Shown here: positions 25,351-32,568 of the stretch, piece after piece
Position numbering within the stretch: the first letter of the stretch is position 1
How the letters are laid out: every line of letters begins with the position of its first letter
Source: Microbacteriaceae bacterium
GTDB lineage: Bacteria; Actinomycetota; Actinomycetes; Actinomycetales; Microbacteriaceae
DNA length: 64,000 nucleotides
Direction: 5' to 3'
NCBI GenBank assembly: GCA_025464995.1
Contig: JAODMO010000034.1
Location: 1-64,000 of the forward strand
Notes under the pieces: generated by a model
Database searches by the model: none
What the model was told of the DNA's origin: nothing
What the model saw: only the letters and a program-made list of their open reading frames with translations
Program-made: the position numbers and the translations under genes

Positions 25351-25366
25351 AGGGCCGAAGGACCCT
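25351..25366. promoter_or_regulatory. DosR/DevR-type operator, copy A
   Basis: AGGGCCGAAGGACCCT. The core GGGCC-GAAG-GACCC has the half-site and 4-nt spacer geometry of the mycobacterial DosR box (GGGAC-4-GTCCC). It lies in the divergent promoter region of a universal stress gene and the flavodoxin, with its centre about 22 bp from copy B. Confidence 0.6.
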
Positions 25367-25372
25367 CCCGGC

Positions 25373-25387
25373 GGGACCAATGGCCCT
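25373..25387. promoter_or_regulatory. DosR/DevR-type operator, copy B
   Basis: GGGACCAATGGCCCT. The core GGGAC-CAAT-GGCCC is the closest of the four copies to the mycobacterial consensus on its left half. It is two helical turns from copy A, the arrangement used for cooperative binding of DevR dimers. Confidence 0.6.
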
Positions 25388-25475
25388 GTGCCACGCCTCG
25401 AACAACAACGACAGTGGAGGCACGAGTCGGCCGTCGTCGGCTCCACGCCGGATCACACCGAGAAGGGCAAACGCC

Positions 25476-26024
25476 GTGAGAATAGTCGTCGTCTACGAAT
25501 CGATCTTCGGGAACACCCGCCAGATAGCCACTGCTATCCAGCGTGGGGCGAGCGAGCACGCGTCGGTGCGGATCGCGTCGATGGGCTCACGATCCCTCGA
25601 CGGCATCGCGGATGCGGACCTCATTCTTCTCGGCGGCCCCACGCACGCACTCGGACTGTCGACGCCCACCACCCGCGCTGAGGCCCTCTCCTGGACTCTC
25701 CAGCCGGAGCGGCACGTGAGCCTCGATGCCGGCGAGCCGCGGACCGGTATCCGCGAGTGGCTGGGGTCCCACCCGCAACTGCCGGCACAGTTCGCGGCGT
25801 TTGACACGCGGGCGGCATCGATGCGTCACCTCCCCGGCTCGGCGGCCCGTCGAATCGACAAGCACCTCCGCTCGCGCGGGCTCGCACGAGTCACGGCGCC
25901 CGCGAGCTTCTACGTCTCCGCACGCAGCGCATTGCTGGACGGCGAATTGGATCGTGCGTCCGACTGGGGCTCCCGCATCGCGGCGCTCGCCGACAGGGCA
26001 CTGGCTGAATCATCCCCGACATGA
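25476..26024 (+). CDS. flavodoxin family protein
   Basis: 182 residues. The FMN phosphate loop is visible at the N-terminus in YESIFGNTRQIA, equivalent to the T/S-x-T-G-N-T loop. The next conserved strand is LILLGGPTHALGLS. The C-terminal part (ASFYVSARSALLDGELDRASDWG) resembles flavodoxin-like proteins of actinobacterial stress regulons. GTG 25476 is preceded by GAAGGG about 9 nt upstream. It probably carries low-potential electrons under oxygen limitation or protects cofactors; the redox partner is unknown. Confidence 0.85.
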   Translation: MRIVVVYESIFGNTRQIATAIQRGASEHASVRIASMGSRSLDGIADADLILLGGPTHALGLSTPTTRAEALSWTLQPERHVSLDAGEPRTGIREWLGSHPQLPAQFAAFDTRAASMRHLPGSAARRIDKHLRSRGLARVTAPASFYVSARSALLDGELDRASDWGSRIAALADRALAESSPT

Positions 26025-26045
26025 CCGTGACACAGACCGCGTCGT

Positions 26046-26876
26046 TCAGACGGCGGCGCTCCGCGCGACCAGTACCGGCGAGTTGATGTTCATCAGCACG
26101 TCGTGCGTCGTCGATCCGATGACGGAAGCGTCCTTTCCGGTCTGACGGGATGGTTCGAGCACGAGGAGCGACGCATCCCGGCTGGCGTCGAGCAGAGCCT
26201 CGGCGGGATGCTTCGACGACCCCCGTGTGCGCACGGACACTCCGGGCGCTGCCGCTTCTGCGGCCTCTGCGGCTCGGCGCAGCACCAGCCCCTGGCGCTC
26301 GAGTGCCGCATCCGGGTCGGTCGCCGATCCGTTGCGAGCGGGTGAAGCGTGCACGAGGATCAACGGCTGGTGGAGCCGCACGGCTTCCCTGGCACCGCTC
26401 GCGACGCCCAGCGATGAGCCGTCCGACGGCACGACGCCCACGACCACCCCGCGCCGCAGTCCGCTCGAACCCGTGGGAACGACGACCACGGAGCATGGCG
26501 CCAACGCCGAGATGGTGACGCTGCGGGAGCCGAGAACCCTGCCGTGCAGGAACCCGGTCTTGTGCGTGCCGATCACGAGCAGATCGCCGTACGCGCACGC
26601 GTTGGACACTTCCCACACCGGGCTGCCCGTGAGCACCCGGGCGCTGAGCCGAGCGGAGGCGCTCATCGAACGGGCGGCCTCGAACGCCGCCTGCACGACG
26701 GCCTCGCCCGCATACATCGCTTCCCTGGCGAAGTCGCTGCCGGCGAGTCCCCATTCGTCCTCGACGACGTGCACGAGTACGAGCGGCTCAGACTGGGACA
26801 CGGCTCGAAACACCGCCCATCGAAGGGCCGCCTCACTCGGGCCGGAGCCGTCGACTCCGACGATGTAGGCACTCAT
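26046..26876 (-). CDS. universal stress protein, tandem UspA domains
   Basis: 276 residues, two UspA domains. The first (about 1-140) opens with MSAYIVGVDGSGPSEAALRW and ends with VIGTHKTGFLHGRVLGSRS, in which the third signature glycine is shifted. The second (about 150-276) has LEPSRQTGKDASVIGST, which lacks the first ATP-motif glycine, so only one domain probably binds ATP. ATG 26876 overlaps the stop of the upstream USP gene by 4 nt, so the two are one operon. Adjacent to the flavodoxin and convergent with it. Confidence 0.9.
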   Translation of the reverse strand: MSAYIVGVDGSGPSEAALRWAVFRAVSQSEPLVLVHVVEDEWGLAGSDFAREAMYAGEAVVQAAFEAARSMSASARLSARVLTGSPVWEVSNACAYGDLLVIGTHKTGFLHGRVLGSRSVTISALAPCSVVVVPTGSSGLRRGVVVGVVPSDGSSLGVASGAREAVRLHQPLILVHASPARNGSATDPDAALERQGLVLRRAAEAAEAAAPGVSVRTRGSSKHPAEALLDASRDASLLVLEPSRQTGKDASVIGSTTHDVLMNINSPVLVARSAAV

Positions 26877-27736
26877 CGCTTCGCGACTCCCGCCGGCACG
26901 ACGGCGACCGGACATGACGTGTCGAGCAGCAGGTCGTGGCCCACCGAGCCGAGCACGACGCGGCTCACCGCACCGCGACCGTGGGTACCCACCACCACGA
27001 CGACAGCGTCCCTCGACTCGGTCGCCAGGGCGAGAGACGCCCGCTCGGTCGTGATGCTCGTTCCTATGCTCACCCCGGGATACTGGGACTCCAGCTCCTC
27101 CACGACGAGACGCAGCCTCCGCGTGGCCTTCTCCCGGATCTCGTCCTGCACAGACGGAGAGAGGAGGTCCTCCGCGAGAAGTGCTTGCGGGATCCGAAGG
27201 GCATGCACGAGCAGCAGGTCTGCCCCGGTCCGCGCCGCCTCGGCTGCCGCGAAGGCGAGTGCCGAGTCATCCGAACCATCGAGCGATGCTCCGGCGACGA
27301 CGAGGCGCCTCGGGGTCGCACGCCAGGCGCGCGGGACCACGACGACCGTGCACGCGCTGCGAGCAGCGACACGCAGCGGGACGGTACCGGACACCCATCC
27401 CTGTATGACCCCCGTCTTTTCGCTGCCGAGAACGAGCACATCGGCACGCGACGATGCCTCGACGAGCTGGTCGGCCGCGATGCCCCACATCATCGTCGCG
27501 GTGACGGGCACTCCCGGAAGATCCGCGGAGACCCGCTTCTTCGCATCCCCCATCGCCTGCTCGTAGGCGTTGCGATATTCGATGTCCGCAGCGTCAGGGG
27601 GCACCCTACCCAGCTCGGCGACGGTCACGATCTCGATTCGCAGGTCGCCACTCGACGCCGCTCTGCCCTTCAGCCACAAGAGCACCTCGACAGACACACC
27701 CCGGGCATCCACACCCACGACCAGATCCTCCGACAC
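26873..27736 (-). CDS. universal stress protein, tandem UspA domains
   Basis: 287 residues, two UspA domains. The second is canonical (VVVGTHGRGAVSRVVLGSVGHD, G-2x-G-9x-GS) and should bind ATP; the first (LVLGSEKTGVIQGWVSGTVP) keeps a degenerate loop. GTG 27736 has GGGAG about 8 nt upstream and was preferred to a longer in-frame start. It is divergent from the devS-like kinase, with a DosR-type palindrome in the 168-nt gap. It heads the two-gene operon with the next USP. Confidence 0.92.
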   Translation of the reverse strand: MSEDLVVGVDARGVSVEVLLWLKGRAASSGDLRIEIVTVAELGRVPPDAADIEYRNAYEQAMGDAKKRVSADLPGVPVTATMMWGIAADQLVEASSRADVLVLGSEKTGVIQGWVSGTVPLRVAARSACTVVVVPRAWRATPRRLVVAGASLDGSDDSALAFAAAEAARTGADLLLVHALRIPQALLAEDLLSPSVQDEIREKATRRLRLVVEELESQYPGVSIGTSITTERASLALATESRDAVVVVVGTHGRGAVSRVVLGSVGHDLLLDTSCPVAVVPAGVAKR

Positions 27737-27813
27737 GATTGCTCCCTCGCCTGCCGCGGTCCATAATCGGACGCATGTAAGCACCATGGTGATGGTCTGG
27801 GCCAGTCACCGGC

Positions 27814-27829
27814 AGGGCCGAAGGTCCCC
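27814..27829. promoter_or_regulatory. DosR/DevR-type operator, copy C
   Basis: AGGGCCGAAGGTCCCC. The core GGGCC-GAAG-GTCCC matches copy A except for one base in the right half. It lies between the divergent USP operon and the devS-like kinase gene, about 90 bp before the kinase start, so it could control both and provide autoregulation. Confidence 0.62.
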
Positions 27830-27904
27830 CGTCCCCTGTCACGGCAGCACCAGCACGTCGCCTCCGGTTGCGGGTTGTCAAGGAGAGTTGAGACGGGATT
27901 GCAC

Positions 27905-29620
27905 ATGGTCGCTCTCGACGACGGGCGGATCAGCTTCCCGGACGCGCCGAAGGCCGAACTCGACGCCGCGATCGCCGAGCTGCTGCTCACCGCCGGACGG
28001 GTCGTCTCGGCTCAAGGGCGACTGCGCAACCTGATTGACGCGTCGCAAGCAGTGGTGCACCTGACCGACTTGCCGGCCGCACTTCGCCGCATCGCCGAAG
28101 TGGCCCTCGACCTCGTCGACGCTCGATACGCGGCGCTCGGGGTGATTGCTCCCGACGGGAGCCTCGAGCAGTTCATCCACGTCGGAAGGTCACAGCAGGA
28201 TGCCACCGCCACCGGGCATCTCCCGGAGGGGTACGGTCTGCTCCGTGCACTCGTCGAGGATCCGCGCCCGATCCGACTGGACCATCGGGGTGAGGATCCT
28301 CGTTCGGGCGGATTCGCGTCCGGCCACCCGGAGGTAGACAGCTTCCTGGGGGTACCCATCCGCGTGCGCGGCGAGGTGTTCGGCAACATCTACGTCACCG
28401 ATCGCACGACCGGCAGGTTCTCCGAAGAGGACGAGCAGCTGCTCACGGCCCTCGCGGCGACCGCCGGAATCGCGATCGACAATGCACGGTTGCTCGAGGA
28501 GACCCGCCGTCGACAACGCTGGGCGGAGGCCGGTGCGGAGGTCACTTCGAGCCTCCTGGCAGACGAGACCGGCGATGCGCTCGGCTTCATCGCGGAGAGG
28601 GTCGTGTCGCTCGCCGACGCGGCGCTCGTGGCGGTCGTGCTGCGTGGCGAGCCGGGAACCCTCGTCGTCGAGACGAGCAGGGGCAGCCTCGCTGACGAGG
28701 TCCACGGTCTCACGTTCTCCTCCGTCGGCACTCTGAGCGGACGCGCCATGGAGAGTGCCCAACCCGTCATGGCCGACACCAACGAGATGGCCGACTCGAC
28801 GCCCAACCCCTGGCTCGCGCTCGGTCCGACGATGGCGATCCCCCTCGTCGAGACGGGACACCTGCACGGCGTGCTCACGGTCTCGCGGGCCCTGTCCACC
28901 CCTCGCTTCACCGCCTCAGACGTGGAGATGGCGGCCGATTTCGCCGGCCAGGCGAGCGTCGCGTTGGCCCTCGCCGAGGCTCGCGCGAACAAGACGAGGC
29001 TCGCGTTGCTCGAGGAGCGCGGTCGCATCGCTCGCGACCTGCACGACCACGTGATCCAGCGCCTCTTTGCCGCGGGCCTCGGCCTGCAGGCCCTGCCGAC
29101 CGCCCCGGAGGATCGGGAGCTACGCGCGGGAATCGACTCCACTGTCAAGGCACTCGACGACAGCATCGCCGAGATTCGCACCGCCATCTTCGCCCTCGTC
29201 AGCCCCCAACCCGGTGGAAGCCGCTCCTTGCGCCATAGAGTCCTCGACGTCATCTCGGAGGCGTCCTCGGCATTGAACCACTCCCCCCGCGTGGTGTTCA
29301 CCGGCTCCGTCGACGTGCTGCTTCCGGATGTTCTCGTCCCCGACGTGATGGCGGTCGTGCGGGAGTCGCTCGCCAACGTGGCGCGTCACGCCCACGCGAC
29401 CGAGACGGTCGTCGCCATCTCCGTCGGCGACGACGAGATCGTCGTCGAGGTCACCGACGACGGCGTGGGGGTGGACGAGGGATCGGAGCAGCGATCCAGC
29501 GGAATAGCGAACCTGCGGCGCCGGGCCGCGGAGCTCAAGGGCGCCTTCTCGCTCGACAACCGTGAGAGCGGCGGCGCCCGCTTGCGCTGGAGCGCACCGC
29601 TCGCGCAGGGACGAGCGTGA
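27905..29620 (+). CDS. devS: DevS/DosT-like GAF sensor histidine kinase
   Basis: 571 residues. GAF-A spans about 50-200 and GAF-B about 215-365. The HisKA_3 dimerisation domain has phosphoacceptor His380 in RDLHDHVIQRLF, and an HATPase domain follows (RESLANVARHAHATE, VTDDGVGVDEG, SGIANLRRRAAELKG). GAF-A keeps GHLPEGYGLL and HPEVDSFLGVP; His141 there aligns with the heme-ligating His149 of M. tuberculosis DevS. It is predicted to be a cytosolic O2/NO/CO or redox sensor. ATG 27905 is used; a longer TTG start at 27875 is possible. It overlaps devR by 4 nt. Confidence 0.9.
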   Translation: MVALDDGRISFPDAPKAELDAAIAELLLTAGRVVSAQGRLRNLIDASQAVVHLTDLPAALRRIAEVALDLVDARYAALGVIAPDGSLEQFIHVGRSQQDATATGHLPEGYGLLRALVEDPRPIRLDHRGEDPRSGGFASGHPEVDSFLGVPIRVRGEVFGNIYVTDRTTGRFSEEDEQLLTALAATAGIAIDNARLLEETRRRQRWAEAGAEVTSSLLADETGDALGFIAERVVSLADAALVAVVLRGEPGTLVVETSRGSLADEVHGLTFSSVGTLSGRAMESAQPVMADTNEMADSTPNPWLALGPTMAIPLVETGHLHGVLTVSRALSTPRFTASDVEMAADFAGQASVALALAEARANKTRLALLEERGRIARDLHDHVIQRLFAAGLGLQALPTAPEDRELRAGIDSTVKALDDSIAEIRTAIFALVSPQPGGSRSLRHRVLDVISEASSALNHSPRVVFTGSVDVLLPDVLVPDVMAVVRESLANVARHAHATETVVAISVGDDEIVVEVTDDGVGVDEGSEQRSSGIANLRRRAAELKGAFSLDNRESGGARLRWSAPLAQGRA

Positions 29621-30270
29621 CGATGCCGATCAGGGTCTTCCTCGTCGACGATCACGAGATCGTGCGGCGCGGCATCACGAATCTCATCGAGCGGGAGCCC
29701 GATCTCGAGGTCGTCGGCGAGGCTGCGACCGTGCGCGGTGCGCGCGGACGCATCGCCGCCCTGAGCCCCGATGTCGCGGTGCTCGACGTGCACCTGCCCG
29801 ATGGCAACGGCATCGACCTGTGCCGCGACATCCGCTCGGCTCACCCCTCGGTGCGGTGTCTCATCCTCACCGCCTACGACGACACGGCGGCGAGCTACGC
29901 GGCGGTCCTGGCCGGCGCATCCGGTTACGTTCTCAAAGACATCCAGGGCCAGGGACTCGTCGATGGCATACGCCGGGCCGCGCACGGCGAATCGCTCATG
30001 GGGCACGCGGTGACCCGAGCGGTGGTTGCCCGCCTGACGGCCCCGGTGGAGTCGTCGCCCGAGCTCGACCTCACCTTGCGAGAACGCCAGGTTCTGCGCC
30101 TGATCGCGCACGGCATGACCAATCGGGAGATCGGCATCGAACTCGAGCTCGCGGAGAAGACCGTGAAGAACTACGTGTCGGGACTCCTGGCGAAGCTCGG
30201 CGTCTCGCGACGGGTGCAGGCCGCGGTGGTCGGCGCGCGCCTGGAGCAGGAATCCCCTGACCCGCCCTGA
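29617..30270 (+). CDS. devR: DevR/DosR-like NarL-type response regulator
   Basis: 217 residues. Receiver domain residues 5-125 with acidic pocket Asp11-Asp12, phosphoacceptor Asp57 (VLDVHLPDG), Thr/Ser switch and KDI near 110. The LuxR/NarL-type HTH covers about 150-215 (LTLRERQVLRLIAHGMTNREI, then EKTVKNYVSGLLAKLG). The recognition helix keeps the Lys and Asn (KTVKN) that contact DNA in M. tuberculosis DosR. The GTG start at 29617 overlaps the kinase stop. It is the likely binder of the four palindromes in this island, including one before devS. Confidence 0.92.
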   Translation: MTMPIRVFLVDDHEIVRRGITNLIEREPDLEVVGEAATVRGARGRIAALSPDVAVLDVHLPDGNGIDLCRDIRSAHPSVRCLILTAYDDTAASYAAVLAGASGYVLKDIQGQGLVDGIRRAAHGESLMGHAVTRAVVARLTAPVESSPELDLTLRERQVLRLIAHGMTNREIGIELELAEKTVKNYVSGLLAKLGVSRRVQAAVVGARLEQESPDPP

Positions 30271-30280
30271 AAGATGACGA

Positions 30281-30354
30281 GGTCAGGGTCGACCGGGGAT
30301 GCGGCGGCCTTGCCGAGCCCGACTGCCTGGTGGTCATCCAATTCGACCCTGAAC
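30281..30354. repeat. imperfect inverted repeat between devR and the BON gene
   Basis: GGTCAGGGTCGA (30281-30292) pairs with TCGACCCTGAAC (30343-30354) at 11 of 12 positions, with a loop of 50 nt. A second GGGTCGACC follows at 30362-30370. It begins 11 nt after the devR stop and may form a weak terminator or an RNA structure. No U-tract is present. Confidence 0.35.
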
Positions 30355-30410
30355 AGACCGGGGGTCGACCTGACGTGGATGCGCCTACCTCCGCCGATCC
30401 GCGGAGGGAT

Positions 30411-30425
30411 AGGACCTTCGGCCCT
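30411..30425. promoter_or_regulatory. DosR/DevR-type operator, copy D
   Basis: AGGACCTTCGGCCCT. In reverse orientation it shares a 15-nt block, GGACCTTCGGCCCTG, exactly with copy C. It lies 35 bp before the start of the BON-domain gene, where an activator site near -40 would be expected. Confidence 0.6.
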
Positions 30426-30459
30426 GCCCTCGCACCGGCGCGGAGAGCAGCGTAGGCAC

Positions 30460-30762
30460 ATGACGATCCCTCCCGCACCAATCATGGATACGACAGCCGG
30501 CACGACTCGCCCGGCGCGCCCCGGCGACGACACCTATTGCGGCAACGTGGTGTTGGCCAAGCGCGTACAGGATTGCCTGTCGCGCCTCGACGGCGTCCCC
30601 GCTCATCGAATCGGATCGACCGTGCGGCAGGGCGGCGTCATGCTCTCCGGCGACGTGGCGTTGGGGTACCAACGCGACGTGGCCGAGGCGGCGGTGCGAC
30701 ACCTCGACGGTGTACGCACAGTCGACAACCGGATCCGCGTGGTCGGCGCGACCCAGCGCTGA
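30460..30762 (+). CDS. BON domain-containing protein
   Basis: 100 residues with one BON domain (about 35-95): VVLAKRVQDCLSRLDGVPAHRI, GGVMLSGDVALGYQRDVAEAAV and GVRTVDNRIRV, the repeated alpha/beta pattern with the conserved central glycine. BON domains are thought to bind phospholipids or act in osmotic and envelope stress. No signal peptide is visible, so it may be cytosolic. ATG 30460 has GGAGAG about 10 nt upstream. A DosR-type palindrome is just upstream. Confidence 0.85.
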   Translation: MTIPPAPIMDTTAGTTRPARPGDDTYCGNVVLAKRVQDCLSRLDGVPAHRIGSTVRQGGVMLSGDVALGYQRDVAEAAVRHLDGVRTVDNRIRVVGATQR

Positions 30763-30809
30763 TCGGCCGGATGGCGACGGTTGCGGCGACGGACGATCTG
30801 GAGGTCGGG

Positions 30810-31097
30810 ATGGCTAGGCGATCAGCGGGTACGGGCGTCGAGGGTGTTCCGGGAGGTCTGCTGATATTCGGAGCCCTGTCCGCCTTCGCGGGGGGCCTCC
30901 GCGGCACCCTGGCGAACGGCGCGGGTGCGCCCGTCGACTATCTCGGTGCCACGCCCTTCGCGTCGCACCTTGCGGTACTCAGCGGGTATTCCCGGCTCCA
31001 GGCGCTCTACTCCGGCCTCGGGATCGCCCAGCTGGCGCGCGTGCTGTCTCTTCTCGGGGTCGTCGGACGGCGCCTTCCGGGGGGCTCGACACCGTGA
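30810..31097 (+). CDS. small hydrophobic protein, unnamed
   Basis: 95 residues, not recognised. It has GGAGG 6 nt before ATG 30810, and its stop overlaps the GTG of the next USP gene (GTGA), which argues it is real. Composition is Gly/Leu/Ala-rich with one likely membrane segment near 16-35 (LLIFGALSAFAGGLRG) and another hydrophobic stretch near 70-90 (LGIAQLARVLSLLGVVG). It is translated with a stress protein inside the DevSR island, so a role in the same response is likely. An earlier ATG at 30771 is possible. Confidence 0.55.
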   Translation: MARRSAGTGVEGVPGGLLIFGALSAFAGGLRGTLANGAGAPVDYLGATPFASHLAVLSGYSRLQALYSGLGIAQLARVLSLLGVVGRRLPGGSTP

Positions 31098-31549
31098 GCA
31101 CTCCGGCGGCGGACCTCTCAGACACCATCGTCGTCGGCCACGACGGTTCCCGGCACGCGGACGAAGCGGTCGAGTACGCCCTTCGACTGGCCCAACGACT
31201 GGGGTCGCCCGTCCTCGTGATCCGAGCGTGGACGATCGACACGGCACCACACGGCACCCTCGTATCGGAGGGCTACGTCTCGTCTTTCGATGAAGGGTCG
31301 GCGAAGGTCGCGAGAATCCTCGAGCATGATGTGGGCGCGATCGCCGCCGCACATCCCGGCGTCCGCTCGACCTACCGGGCGAGATTCGGTCAGCCAGCGT
31401 CCGTCATGATCGCCGACTCCGTGGGAGCGTTGATGCTCGTGCTGGGAACCCGCGGGCGGGGAGGGTTCGCGAGCCTCGTGCTCGGATCGGTCAGCGAGCA
31501 GTGCATCCGCCACGCCCGCTGTCCCGTACTGGTCGTCAGGCCGACGTAA
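31094..31549 (+). CDS. universal stress protein, single UspA domain
   Basis: 151 residues, one UspA domain. The opening strand is TIVVGHDGSRHADEAVEYAL and the ATP signature is complete in VLGTRGRGGFASLVLGSVSEQ. The GTG start at 31094 overlaps the stop of the small hydrophobic gene. It ends in a 14-nt antisense overlap with the convergent USP gene. A function in the hypoxia or stationary-phase response is inferred from location only. Confidence 0.92.
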   Translation: MSTPAADLSDTIVVGHDGSRHADEAVEYALRLAQRLGSPVLVIRAWTIDTAPHGTLVSEGYVSSFDEGSAKVARILEHDVGAIAAAHPGVRSTYRARFGQPASVMIADSVGALMLVLGTRGRGGFASLVLGSVSEQCIRHARCPVLVVRPT

Positions 31550-32423
31550 GCGCCTCGCCCGCCGCGCTCCCCCGCCACGGCACGACGGCGACCGGGCACG
31601 GCATGGCCAGCAGCACGTCGTGGCTGGTCGATCCGAGGAGGGCGTCGGCGACTGTGCCGTGGTCGCTGCGCCCCACCACGAGCAGGGCGGCCTCGGCGGC
31701 ATCCTCGGTCAAAATTCTCGCGGCGTTGCCCTCCTTCAGCCGCTCCTGCACCACGACACCGGGCCACGAGGCACGAACGTGCGCGACGGTCGTCGCGAGC
31801 GCCGCGCCGTGAAGTTCGTTCATCGCACCCCACACGCGGGGGTGAGCGAACGCCGCGACGGCGATGAGCGTCGGCACGCTCCAGGTGTGCACGATGGTGA
31901 GCGGTTCGCCCGCGGCCAGTGCCTCGCGAGCGGCGAAGTCGGCGACGGCCGGCTGCTGGCCGGTTCCCTCGAGTGCGACCATGACCCCGGATCGCCCCGG
32001 ACTCCACCCCGCCGGGACGACGACGGTCGGGCACGGCGCGGCCGCAGCGAGACGGATGGCGAGGCTGCCGTAGATCGAGTCGGGCACCGTGCCCCGCCGA
32101 CTCGTGCCGACGACGAACAGGTCCGCGCCGTGCGAGGCCCGCACGAGCTCGGCCCTGGGCTGCCCGGTCCGCACGACCGCGGCCACAGACACCGCGGGTT
32201 CGGCGGCCGTTACCCGGGCGGCGGCGGAATCGACCGCATCGCTGTACACGACACGGAAGTCCTGGCCGGCGAGCACGCTCTCCGACGGCATCGGGTCGTA
32301 GACCGTCGTCACCTCCACGGAGAACGGTGCGAACGCGTGCCTGACCCTTGCCCGGTCGATGACCCAGTCCACCGCCGCGTCGCCCGCGGGCGTGCCATCC
32401 ACAACTACGACAACCTTGTCCAT
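31536..32423 (-). CDS. universal stress protein, tandem UspA domains
   Basis: 295 residues, two UspA domains. The N-terminal copy starts MDKVVVVVDGTPAGDAAVDWV and carries FVVGTSRRGTVPDSIYGSLA; the C-terminal copy carries LVVGRSDHGTVADALLGSTSHD. Both have near-complete G-2x-G-9x-G loops. ATG 32423 has GGAGG about 10 nt upstream, preferred to a longer in-frame start. It is convergent with the previous USP and overlaps it by 14 nt. It closes the stress island; a weak, off-spacing DosR-like palindrome (32489-32503) lies upstream. Confidence 0.9.
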   Translation of the reverse strand: MDKVVVVVDGTPAGDAAVDWVIDRARVRHAFAPFSVEVTTVYDPMPSESVLAGQDFRVVYSDAVDSAAARVTAAEPAVSVAAVVRTGQPRAELVRASHGADLFVVGTSRRGTVPDSIYGSLAIRLAAAAPCPTVVVPAGWSPGRSGVMVALEGTGQQPAVADFAAREALAAGEPLTIVHTWSVPTLIAVAAFAHPRVWGAMNELHGAALATTVAHVRASWPGVVVQERLKEGNAARILTEDAAEAALLVVGRSDHGTVADALLGSTSHDVLLAMPCPVAVVPWRGSAAGEALTSA

Positions 32424-32556
32424 GTCCGCCTCCTCCCGAGACCGGGATCCGACACCGACAAGTCTCCCACCGATGAGCCTCACGACCAAGGGGCGCCGTC
32501 CCTGAGGGGCCGAGAAACGTTACGATCCCTACCGCGAAGCGCCTCGCGGGCCACCC

Positions 32557-32562
32557 GATAAT
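32557..32562 (+). promoter_or_regulatory. -10 element (GATAAT) of a putative leaderless promoter
   Basis: GATAAT is followed by GGAGGG and then the ATG at 32569. The G-rich spacer touches the start codon, too close for Shine-Dalgarno pairing. The 11 bases ATAATGGAGGG are the same as those before ctaE. Confidence 0.5.
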
Positions 32563-32568
32563 GGAGGG

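Noticed and set aside
32489-32503. Possible fifth DosR-type palindrome upstream of the USP gene at 31536-32423
   Set aside because: AGGGGCGCCGTCCCT resembles the motif but the central spacer is one base short, so half-sites would be out of register. Not counted.
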